The notes under the pieces: model-generated
The model's database searches: none
The model's input: the letters and a program-made list of their open reading frames with translations, nothing else
What the model was told of the DNA's origin: nothing
Program-made: the position numbers and the translations under genes
Part shown: positions 1 to 6,630 of the stretch, in pieces
How positions within the stretch are numbered: the stretch's first letter is position 1
How the letters are laid out: each line of letters opens with the position of its first letter
Source of the DNA: Nitrospina sp.
GTDB taxonomy: Bacteria; Nitrospinota; Nitrospinia; Nitrospinales; VA-1
DNA: 12,747 nt
Direction of reading: 5' to 3'
Assembly (NCBI GenBank): GCA_018665625.1
Contig: JABJCF010000008.1
Span: 1-12,747 of the forward strand

Positions 1-360
1 ATAACCCACCAGCCCAAACAAAATTGTTGGTGTGGCATTCAACATCTGTGCAGACTGACGGCAAAACTCCTTGGCTTTTTTTGATTTTAAATATTGTGTC
101 TGATAAATAACAGAACCCAAAGCCACCGGCAAACTGACAAGAACAGCACCTGACATTAAAATTAGGGTTCCTACCATTTGATAAAAAATTCCCCCAGCCC
201 GGCCAAAATCTTTGGAGGCTTCCGTTAAAAATCCGGAATGGAGCGCAGGCAAACCCTTAATAAAAACAGTCGCAAGAATGACCAGAAGCAAACTGGAAAT
301 CAATAAAGTCAAAATAGAAAGGACAATAAGCATGACTTTTTCAAAAGTGGACGCGCTCAT
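1..360 (-). CDS. pstA: Phosphate ABC transporter permease PstA (N-terminal 120 residues, cut by window edge)
   Basis: PstA is one of the two inner-membrane permease subunits of the PstSCAB high-affinity phosphate importer. The visible part starts at ATG 358-360 (MSASTFEKVM) and stays open to base 1. A hydrophobic helix spans residues ~10-34. It is followed by a short periplasmic stretch with GLPAL (36-40) and the AGGIFYQMVGT segment (55-65) that resembles the conserved GGI...GT region of PstA. A second helix covers ~64-86, and LNATPTILFG (107-116) sits where the family has L-x-G-x-P-S-I-x-x-G. The start codon overlaps the pstC stop in an ATGA, so translation is probably coupled. Identification rests on the order S-C-A plus these motifs. 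The C-terminal half, including the cytoplasmic EAA loop that contacts PstB, lies outside the window. Confidence 0.88.
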   Translation of the reverse strand, partial: MSASTFEKVMLIVLSILTLLISSLLLVILATVFIKGLPALHSGFLTEASKDFGRAGGIFYQMVGTLILMSGAVLVSLPVALGSVIYQTQYLKSKKAKEFCRQSAQMLNATPTILFGLVGY

Positions 361-1199
361 GAGGTGTGCACCCGCTTGAGGAAATGGTTTCCCAACAAAG
401 TAATTAAGAATACCATCAGGAACAACGTCAGCCCTAAAGCCATCAATGCGCTCCAATGCGTCCCTTCGCCAATGGCCTCTGCAGCTTCGCGTCCTAATTT
501 GGATGGAATCGTTTGTGCGGATGTAAAAATATTAAACCAGGGGTCAGGTATACGATCGAGACTGCCAACAACAAGCATTACCGCAATAGTTTCTCCCATG
601 GCTCGTCCGATTCCAAGCAAAACGGCTCCTACAATCCCCGGAAGCGCCTGAGGCAGGACCACCGAGATGGCCGCTTGCCATTTACTCAAACCCAAACCCA
701 ATGCATTTTCCCGGTACTCAGCAGGAACTGCGTGCATGGCATCTTCAGACAAGGTCAATACGGTAGGCAGGATCATGATGGAAAGCAGACAACCTGCTGT
801 CATCAGAGTATTGCCATCCAGCAACCCAAATATATTTTTTATCCAGAGAGAAAGAAAGGAAACACCCAAGAGGCCATAAATAATACCAGGAACTCCGGCC
901 AGAAGTTCTAATATGGCCTTCACAAATCGTCTATAGGAAGAACTTAAAAACTCTGAAGTGAAAAGCGCTACAGCCAGCGCAAGCGGCAAAACCAAAATGC
1001 AGGCCAAAGCGGTAACAAAAAAGGAACCGTAAAGCATGGGCAAAGCCCCATAGGATTCACCCACCCACCAATCCTGCCCCAACCAAAAATCAAAACCCTG
1101 CAGCTTTAATATTGGATAAGATTCCAGAACAAGAAAAAAAAACAATCCTACGGCACTAGCTAAAAAAATGAAATTCAGACCCGCAAAAATCCACATCAT
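357..1199 (-). CDS. pstC: Phosphate ABC transporter permease PstC
   Basis: This is the second permease subunit of the Pst importer; with PstA it forms the membrane channel for phosphate released by PstS. The 280 residues are somewhat fewer than the ~319 of E. coli PstC. About six hydrophobic segments are visible (roughly 3-25, 56-80, 97-120, 131-150, 185-212, 248-272). Family landmarks are ELLAGVPGIIYGL (98-110), the ABC-permease EAA-type loop GLGLSKWQAAISVVLP (168-183), which contacts the ATPase, and GRAMGETIAVMLVVG (198-212), which is highly typical of PstC. The gene begins ATGATG at 1199, overlapping the pstS stop by ATGA, and ends in another ATGA with pstA. No Shine-Dalgarno is evident, which fits translational coupling. 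The extra Met at position 2 makes the exact start ambiguous by one codon. Confidence 0.95.
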   Translation of the reverse strand: MMWIFAGLNFIFLASAVGLFFFLVLESYPILKLQGFDFWLGQDWWVGESYGALPMLYGSFFVTALACILVLPLALAVALFTSEFLSSSYRRFVKAILELLAGVPGIIYGLLGVSFLSLWIKNIFGLLDGNTLMTAGCLLSIMILPTVLTLSEDAMHAVPAEYRENALGLGLSKWQAAISVVLPQALPGIVGAVLLGIGRAMGETIAVMLVVGSLDRIPDPWFNIFTSAQTIPSKLGREAAEAIGEGTHWSALMALGLTLFLMVFLITLLGNHFLKRVHTS

Positions 1200-2068
1200 T
1201 TATAAGGGAGATAACCACTTTCTTTGACTACCATTTGACCCTTCGGACTCTTTACAAACTCCAAAAACTCTTTAACTTCACCTTCAGGTTCCCCTGCGGT
1301 TATAAAACTCAGCTTTCTAACAATGGGGTAATCCCCTTTCGTTATAGTTTCAAGTGTGGGAGAAATAAGATATTTCTTATCTCTTATAGCTACGGCCTTT
1401 ACTTCATCGTTGGCCCAGGCGTAGGAAAGCATGCCAATCGCCGAATCACTTTGAGCGATTTTTGCTTGTTCCTCGTTGTTTGATCCCGTTACAAGAAGCG
1501 TTCCTGGGGTTTTTTGGGTAGGCTTTCCAAATATAAAATCCATAAAAACATGACGGGTTCCCCTATGCCTTTCTTTATCCACAACTACGATTTTTCGGTC
1601 CGGTCCCCCCACCTCTTTCCAATTCTTTACCTTGCCCAAATAAATATCACCTATTTGCTTGCGTGTTAGTGATTTGACTCCAGAGTCGTAAATTTCTGAC
1701 GAGACCACACAGGCTACTGCATCCATTCCCACGGTATGAACCTTGAGGTGAGAACCCTCAAACCGTTTGCGCTCTGACCCCGATAATTCGCGGGACGCCA
1801 TACCAATATCCGACCTTCCCCGGGCTACCGAGTGAATGCCAACTCCTGAACCACCCGCATTAACAAGAATTCGTAAATGGTGGGCGGACTTAAACCTTTC
1901 AGCGGCCAGTGAGGCAATAGGCAAAACTGTGGTGGAACCAACAATCTCAATTTTTGATGGATGGTCTGCGTTTACAGGAAGTGGGGCGACACCGATAACA
2001 ACTAAAACAAATAATAGGAGTCGAATCATTAAAACAATCTTTGGTGAAAATGTTAAAAATCGCAACAT
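1196..2068 (-). CDS. pstS: Phosphate-binding protein PstS (periplasmic ABC transporter component)
   Basis: PstS captures inorganic phosphate outside the inner membrane and delivers it to PstC/PstA. The open frame gives 290 residues from ATG 2068. An internal ATG at 2029 (M14, MIRLLLFVLVV) would give a cleaner signal peptide, with likely cleavage after VNA (residue 34); neither start has a convincing Shine-Dalgarno. Ligand-loop motifs are GSTTVLP (44-50), GGSGVGI (72-78), the IGMASRE loop (88-94) and ERHRGTRHVF (166-175), corresponding to the R-x-x-GT phosphate loop of the family. The C-terminal FLEFVKSPKGQMVVKESGYLP is the usual PBP-like domain ending. It is first in the pst cluster, overlapping pstC by 4 bp. 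No lipobox cysteine is seen, so the product is probably soluble. The family also holds phosphate-binding sensors and alkaline-phosphatase-like proteins, but the adjoining pstC/pstA make PstS the natural call. Confidence 0.93.
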   Translation of the reverse strand: MLRFLTFSPKIVLMIRLLLFVLVVIGVAPLPVNADHPSKIEIVGSTTVLPIASLAAERFKSAHHLRILVNAGGSGVGIHSVARGRSDIGMASRELSGSERKRFEGSHLKVHTVGMDAVACVVSSEIYDSGVKSLTRKQIGDIYLGKVKNWKEVGGPDRKIVVVDKERHRGTRHVFMDFIFGKPTQKTPGTLLVTGSNNEEQAKIAQSDSAIGMLSYAWANDEVKAVAIRDKKYLISPTLETITKGDYPIVRKLSFITAGEPEGEVKEFLEFVKSPKGQMVVKESGYLPYK

Positions 2069-2085
2069 AAAATATATACATCTTA

Positions 2086-2105
2086 ATATATAGATATCTA
2101 TATAT
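2086..2105. repeat. 20-bp perfect AT palindrome upstream of pstS
   Basis: A perfect inverted repeat is centred on GATATC (2093-2098), with every pair from 2086 to 2105 complementary. It lies 18 bp upstream of the ATG at 2068, or 57 bp upstream of the alternative ATG at 2029. It is the most structured element in the 119-bp gap between the Sel1 gene and pstS. Such a site could bind a dimeric regulator or overlap the pstS promoter. Because the stretch is almost pure A/T, chance is also plausible. No pair of CTGTCAT-like Pho-box half-sites was found nearby. Confidence 0.35.
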
Positions 2106-2187
2106 AAAAATCAATAAGAATTCTCTTAATCAAGTCGCGCGATAAAGCACAACCTTACAAAATTTATTGAATGTATTTTAAGGAATT

Positions 2188-4512
2188 CTAAACCTGCAAA
2201 GCATGCTCTAATTTTTGCAGAGCGCCGATGGCAGAAAGATGATCCTGTTCTGCAGCGCGTCTCAGCCAGTGGATGGCTTCGATGAAGTGGATGGGGGTCC
2301 CCCGTCCATTTCGATACATCAAACCGAGTTGATATTGTGCATCGCTGTGGCCATGCTCTGCAGCCAGACGAAACCATTTGAAGGCGGCAGCTGCATTATC
2401 ATTTTGGTAACGGTATCCCAGTTCCACTTGCGCCAGAACGTTTCCCTGGTCTGCTGATTTGTGATACCAATTCAAAGCTTCGTCGGCTTCATTCAGCAAT
2501 CGTGCGAGGTTATATTGTGCCAGGTCATTGCCTTTCTCTGCTGCACGCCGATACCATTTCAAGCACTCGTGCAAACTTGGCGGGACTCCCTGACCACGCT
2601 CATAAAGTTCTCCGAGATGATTTTGTGCCCGCGAATGTCCTTTTCCAGCAGCCTTTCTCAACCACAAAATATCGGATGATTCCGTCCCATCGTCCTGCGA
2701 TTTCATTTGTGATGTTTTGCGGTACCATTTGGCGGCTTCTTCAAAATCTTTCTCTACGCCCTTGCCCACAAAGTACATTCGTCCAAGGGCCTGAGCTGCT
2801 TGCAAGTTGCCTTGCTCTGCCGCCTGTCGATACCAATGCGCACTGTCTTTTTCGCATCCCAGATTTTCCAATAAAATTCCGAGGTGGTATTGAGCCAAAT
2901 GATTACCCTGTTCTGCTGCCAACAAAAAACATTTCTTAGCTTCGTCCAAATTTTTGTCGGTGTTATAAATTTTCCCCAGACTGAATTGAGCGTAATCATG
3001 ACCCTGCTCGGCAGCCTTTTCAAACCAGTGAATGGCTTTTTTAAGATTTTGTTTTATCCCATCCCCATTGAGATACATTCTGCCTAAATTGTATTGCGCA
3101 AGAACATAACCCTGCGCTTTGTGATACCAGTTTAAAGATTGGGAATGATCTGCGGGAACGCCCTTGCCGTGGTAATACATTCTTGCAAGATGAAAACGAC
3201 CAAAGACATCTCCTTGCCAGGCGGCCTTGCGATAGCAATTTACAGCTTTCGTCAGATCCTGAGTGACGCCTTTTCCATTTTCATAGAGAATTCCTAAAAA
3301 TACCTGCGATCGAGTTTCATTTTCTTTTGCAGAACGCTCAAAATAATTAAAAGATTGCTGATCATCTTGCGCCACACCTTCTCCAAGAAAATAAAGCATG
3401 CCAATATTGAAAAGGGCTTGTGGATGATCTTTTGCTTTCTGATACCAATGAAATGCTTGCAGAGGATCTCGTTTACAACCTTTACCATAGTCACAGAGCA
3501 GGCCTAAAGAGTTCTGTGCTTCCGCATGGCCTTCGTTGCCAGCTCGCTGCAACCACAAAAAAGCTTCTTCATATTCTTTCTGCTCAAAAAAGTATTTTCC
3601 CTTTTGGTAAAGATCTTCACCTGTAGGAATAAAGTCGGGAGAAGTTGTTCTTAAAAAATGCCGCGCATGCGCATGGCCTTGTTCGGCGGCGCGACAAATC
3701 CGTTGCAAAGCCTTTTGTGGAGCCCGAGCCACCCCTTCGCCACAATAGTAAAGCGTGCCCAGTTTAAATTGCGCAAGATCCAAACCATTCAATGCAGCTT
3801 TTTTAAACCACCGTGCTGCCTTGACCGAATCTTTTCTCACCCCTTCACCACGATCGTACAAGTCACCCAGATTAAAAAGCCCCGCTTCATTACCATTGAG
3901 GGCCGCCTTTCGATACCATGAAATGGCTTTATCATAATCTTGTGGGACACCTTCTCCTTTTTCGAAAAGGACCCCTAACATATTTTGCGCCGTGTCGTTA
4001 TTTTTCTCAGCAGCCTTTTCAAACCATTTTGCGGCCTGGTCCGAGGCTTTTTCTGTGCCTTTGCCCTGATAATACATCCGAGCCAAATTAAATTGCGCCG
4101 CACTGTCATCCTGCTCCGCAGCTTTTTGGTACCAAGTGAGACTTAGCTCAAGATCTTGTTTCACACCCAACCCATTTTCGTACATCAGAGCTAGAAAACC
4201 TTGTCCCTTTGCCGAACCCTTTTCTGCGGCCTTTTCGAACCACTTAAATGCTTCCTTGTGATTACAGGAAACACCCGCCCCCTTATAATAAGCTACCCCT
4301 AAATTGTATTGAGCCTGGGTTTCTCCAGATTGCGCCTCTTTAAACCAGCTTTCAATTTTCCGCCGTTTCAATTTGCCCATCGTACCCGATCCTGTTTTAT
4401 AAAGAACGTCGGGAAGATGATCTGTAGCAACAGAAGAATTCCAGGGAATAACAGCCGCTGGGCTTCCAGAGGTGGATTGCTTAATGGGGAGATTAACTTT
4501 TAACTCTTGCAT
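2188..4512 (-). CDS. Large Sel1-like repeat (SLR/TPR-type) protein
   Basis: The protein has 774 residues, nearly all of them Sel1-like repeats of ~36 residues matching the pattern AQ-x-x-LG-x-x-Y-x-x-G-x-GV...A-x-x-W-(Y/F)-x-x-AA-x-x-G. About 19 units can be counted. Units 1-6 lie at ~66-286; a degenerate stretch follows (~287-330, including EDLYQKGKYFFEQKEYEEAF), and repeats resume at ~331 and run to the C terminus. Several units lack the G-x-GV insert (LLNEADEALNWYHKSA, for example), and one near 620-650 carries an extra acidic/Ser-rich insertion. Sel1 repeats form alpha-solenoids that scaffold protein complexes; no enzyme domain is visible. There is no signal peptide or membrane helix, so it is probably cytoplasmic. 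The first ~44 residues are unlike the repeats. An internal ATG at 4380 (MGKLKRRK) has AGGA 9 nt upstream and could be the real start. It lies 11 bp downstream of the J-domain gene, in a likely operon. The partner protein is unknown. Confidence 0.9.
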   Translation of the reverse strand: MQELKVNLPIKQSTSGSPAAVIPWNSSVATDHLPDVLYKTGSGTMGKLKRRKIESWFKEAQSGETQAQYNLGVAYYKGAGVSCNHKEAFKWFEKAAEKGSAKGQGFLALMYENGLGVKQDLELSLTWYQKAAEQDDSAAQFNLARMYYQGKGTEKASDQAAKWFEKAAEKNNDTAQNMLGVLFEKGEGVPQDYDKAISWYRKAALNGNEAGLFNLGDLYDRGEGVRKDSVKAARWFKKAALNGLDLAQFKLGTLYYCGEGVARAPQKALQRICRAAEQGHAHARHFLRTTSPDFIPTGEDLYQKGKYFFEQKEYEEAFLWLQRAGNEGHAEAQNSLGLLCDYGKGCKRDPLQAFHWYQKAKDHPQALFNIGMLYFLGEGVAQDDQQSFNYFERSAKENETRSQVFLGILYENGKGVTQDLTKAVNCYRKAAWQGDVFGRFHLARMYYHGKGVPADHSQSLNWYHKAQGYVLAQYNLGRMYLNGDGIKQNLKKAIHWFEKAAEQGHDYAQFSLGKIYNTDKNLDEAKKCFLLAAEQGNHLAQYHLGILLENLGCEKDSAHWYRQAAEQGNLQAAQALGRMYFVGKGVEKDFEEAAKWYRKTSQMKSQDDGTESSDILWLRKAAGKGHSRAQNHLGELYERGQGVPPSLHECLKWYRRAAEKGNDLAQYNLARLLNEADEALNWYHKSADQGNVLAQVELGYRYQNDNAAAAFKWFRLAAEHGHSDAQYQLGLMYRNGRGTPIHFIEAIHWLRRAAEQDHLSAIGALQKLEHALQV

Positions 4513-4523
4513 ATCAGGTCAAT

Positions 4524-5303
4524 TCAAATAAATTCATGGGCTAAATCGCGTATACGCGCTTTGGCCTTGAGGATCTTCTCTTCAATGTCATCGGCTATTT
4601 CCTGCAACAGATCTCGCCCTTCTTTTTCTGCCATCTCAATATTATTTTTCAATTGGAACATCTCAGAAAGATTCATGTCTTCCAATTCTTCAGAAATATT
4701 ATAGAGACGTCCGCGAACCTGGGCCAATTGAAGCACAGCACGTTCCAGTTGTTCCCCTAACTCCAAAGTATCTTCGAGATAACCTTCTGCTTCCCACTCA
4801 ACCAGAATGGAACGGATGCCCTCTTCATCAAGCTTGTCGTAAGCCTGATTGAGTTTGGCCATCAATTCGTTTCGCTTTTCCCTTTCTTCCATTGAAGAAC
4901 TCAAGTCAGGGTGAATTTTTTTTGCGACACGACGAAATAATTTTTTAAGATTTTCCGGGGGACTGAATTCTTTTTGAGAGTTTGTTACCTTCTCATTTTT
5001 CTCGGAATACTCTTTTGCGTGCTCGCGAGCAGATTCTGCTTCTTCGCGAAACGTGTCCGCCTTAGGGTAAAGTTTTGACGCAAGACTCAACACCTGAGCC
5101 TTGACAATATCCATTTCCGCATACTTTGCGCCGACCACCTTCTGGTAGCGAATTTCGAATAAATTCAATTCAGCTTTTTCAGTGGAAAGTTGCAATTCCA
5201 TATCGGCCAAATTTTTACGCAGCTGGACCAATTCGCGGCGCTTGGCCTGCAACTCTTCAGCTTGAGGACTTAATATCTGAACAACAGATGACATTTCGCT
5301 CAC
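4524..5303 (-). CDS. J-domain (DnaJ-like) coiled-coil protein
   Basis: This 259-residue protein carries the J-domain core LKKLFRRVAKKIHPDL (119-134) with HPD at 131-133, followed by a charged helix EREKRNELMAKLNQAYDKLDEEG (140-162) typical of J-domain helix III. The HPD loop is the known contact by which J-proteins stimulate DnaK/Hsp70 ATPase. A canonical helix I (YxxLG-type) is not evident, nor are the G/F or zinc-finger regions of true DnaJ, so this is a specialised J-protein. Residues ~12-55 and ~180-256 are rich in Leu/Glu/Lys heptads and look like coiled coils on each side. The frame opens with GTG at 5303; an in-frame ATG at 5294 (fourth codon) is an equally likely start. It is followed after 11 bp by the Sel1-repeat gene. 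Its client is not deducible, but the Sel1 protein is the obvious candidate partner. Confidence 0.85.
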   Translation of the reverse strand: MSEMSSVVQILSPQAEELQAKRRELVQLRKNLADMELQLSTEKAELNLFEIRYQKVVGAKYAEMDIVKAQVLSLASKLYPKADTFREEAESAREHAKEYSEKNEKVTNSQKEFSPPENLKKLFRRVAKKIHPDLSSSMEEREKRNELMAKLNQAYDKLDEEGIRSILVEWEAEGYLEDTLELGEQLERAVLQLAQVRGRLYNISEELEDMNLSEMFQLKNNIEMAEKEGRDLLQEIADDIEEKILKAKARIRDLAHEFI

Positions 5304-5657
5304 ACATTTTCATTAACTGGGAATATTTTATTATCGGGCGTTCCCCTCATTAAAACAAGAGGGTTTTAAATTAAATCAGCCCGGAAGAAGCGGCCGTTTT
5401 AAACGGTATTGAGGAATTCTTTTACGAATTTCCACCCTAAACGCCCACGCCCATAACTCCTAATAAATCAAACAACTTCGACCATTAAAACAGATTAGAC
5501 CAATAAAATCAATAGCTTACATTTTAGCGATTTTAGACCTCCGCATAAATTAATGAACCCCTTTAAAATTGGATAGTTCCGGTTAATCTGCTACATTAAA
5601 TACCGGGTTCCCGGGAGCTTCCAATAAGCAAAAAATAATTAATTTTTCCACTGCAAA
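5304..5657. other. 354-bp divergent intergenic region (J-domain gene / methyltransferase gene)
   Basis: This AT-rich gap separates divergently transcribed genes and should hold promoters for both. Short palindromes are present: CCGTTT-T-AAACGG at 5394-5406 and CCGGG-TT-CCCGG at 5603-5614. No convincing -35/-10 pair, riboswitch or small ORF with a ribosome-binding site was recognised. Confidence 0.5.
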
Positions 5658-6485
5658 ATGAAAAAAATACTTATTTCTGACGATTCACCTTTTTTGGTTC
5701 ACGAAACCCGTAAAAGCAGATGGGCAATTCCTTATCATCCAGAATGCCTAAACGCCAGAATCGATCAACTGCTGACTGGTAATCTGCAATTCATTCAGGG
5801 AAAAAGAATTCTCGATGTCGGATCACATATGGGAACATTTGCCTATGCAGCCTTGGAATCTGGCTCAAGCTTCATTCATGGAATTGATACAGAAGAAAAA
5901 ATGATCGAACGTGGAATGGAGTTGTTTCAGGAATTGAATGTTGCTAAAGAAAAATATTCGATGACGGTCTGCGATGCCATACAATTTCTGGAAACTGTGG
6001 AAGAAGGAAGTTTTGACACTGTGCTTTGCCTGGGCATGCTTTATTACACGACAGAACCTTACCGTTTACTGAAACTCATGCTAAGGGCAGCAAAAGAAAC
6101 GGTAATAATTGATACTTTCACCGCTGCCTATGCAGCCATCCAGGGAAAAGATGCTCCGCAAGTTTATAAAAGTATAAACGAAGAAACTCTTGAGCTTCCA
6201 ATACTTCTGACGGCATTGACACAACCTGAAAAAAAAGATTATACCCTGCCGCATTCCTTTGACTATCGAAGCAAAGACCTCAGCCTGATCACCCTGCCCA
6301 GTGCAACGCTACTCGAAATCTGGTTTCAATCTCTCGATGCTAAATTTACGAAACTCGACTGGTCGGCCCACAGCACACGCCCATGCACCTATCACGACCT
6401 GCTCACACCCGATCAGAAAAAAGCCTCCCACTGGGCCGATGTTTATACCAGCGATATAAGAGTTTCCTATTTGTTACATAAATAA
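5658..6485 (+). CDS. SAM-dependent class I methyltransferase, substrate unknown
   Basis: The 275 residues hold a Rossmann-type methyltransferase core. Motif I is RILDVGSHMGTFAY (50-63), the glycine loop that binds S-adenosylmethionine. An acidic ribose-binding end of strand 2 appears as GIDTEEKMIERG (75-86, D77). CDAIQFL (105-111) matches the adenine-binding region, and FDTVLCLGMLYYTTEPYRLL (119-138) matches motif IV/post-IV. The LCLGMLYY...LL segment recalls the CmoB/DUF1698 type (tRNA uridine modification), where a comparable F-x-MGVLYH stretch occurs. That resemblance is from memory and too short to assign a substrate. The N terminus ETRKSRWAIPYHPECLNARIDQLL precedes the core, and the C-terminal ~100 residues are unrecognised. 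The start is ATG 5658, although no clear Shine-Dalgarno precedes it. It is a single gene with its own upstream region, converging on the next gene. Confidence 0.8.
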   Translation: MKKILISDDSPFLVHETRKSRWAIPYHPECLNARIDQLLTGNLQFIQGKRILDVGSHMGTFAYAALESGSSFIHGIDTEEKMIERGMELFQELNVAKEKYSMTVCDAIQFLETVEEGSFDTVLCLGMLYYTTEPYRLLKLMLRAAKETVIIDTFTAAYAAIQGKDAPQVYKSINEETLELPILLTALTQPEKKDYTLPHSFDYRSKDLSLITLPSATLLEIWFQSLDAKFTKLDWSAHSTRPCTYHDLLTPDQKKASHWADVYTSDIRVSYLLHK

Positions 6486-6510
6486 TTTTAAGAAACGATT
6501 TTTTAAATAT

Positions 6511-6589
6511 TGTCATCGCGAGTGACTAAAAGGAACGCGGCGATCCAGTTTTTCTGGATTGCTTCGTCACAATGCTCCTCGCAATGACG
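6511..6589. repeat. Imperfect palindromic intergenic repeat (possible MITE/REP-like element)
   Basis: The left arm begins TGTCATCGCGAGTGAC (6511) and the right arm ends CTCCTCGCAATGACG (6589); the right arm reverse-complemented reads CGTCATTGCGAGGAG.... The arms pair imperfectly over about 36 nt and close in a perfect ATCCAG/CTGGAT stem (6543-6548 with 6554-6559) around a TTTTT loop. Sequences of the style 'GTCATTGCGAGGAGC...GACGAAGCAATCC' are, from general knowledge, a recurrent multicopy intergenic repeat in several Gram-negative lineages. Its place between two convergent genes also allows a role as a bidirectional transcription terminator. Confidence 0.7.
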
Positions 6590-6630
6590 GAAAGAGCTAA
6601 AACCATATAACTTGCAAAAATTGCATAGGG

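Noticed and set aside
2069..2187. Pho box upstream of pstS
   Set aside because: No pair of CTGTCAT-like half-sites spaced 11 nt was found on either strand; the repeated TTGATT has start spacing of 19 nt.
2188..4512. DNA tandem repeat or CRISPR-like array
   Set aside because: The regularity (~108 bp) is the codon-level echo of diverged Sel1 protein repeats; the nucleotide units are not identical and there are no spacers.
5304..5657. Riboswitch or small RNA in the long divergent gap
   Set aside because: Only short isolated palindromes were seen, with no conserved-looking multi-stem arrangement.
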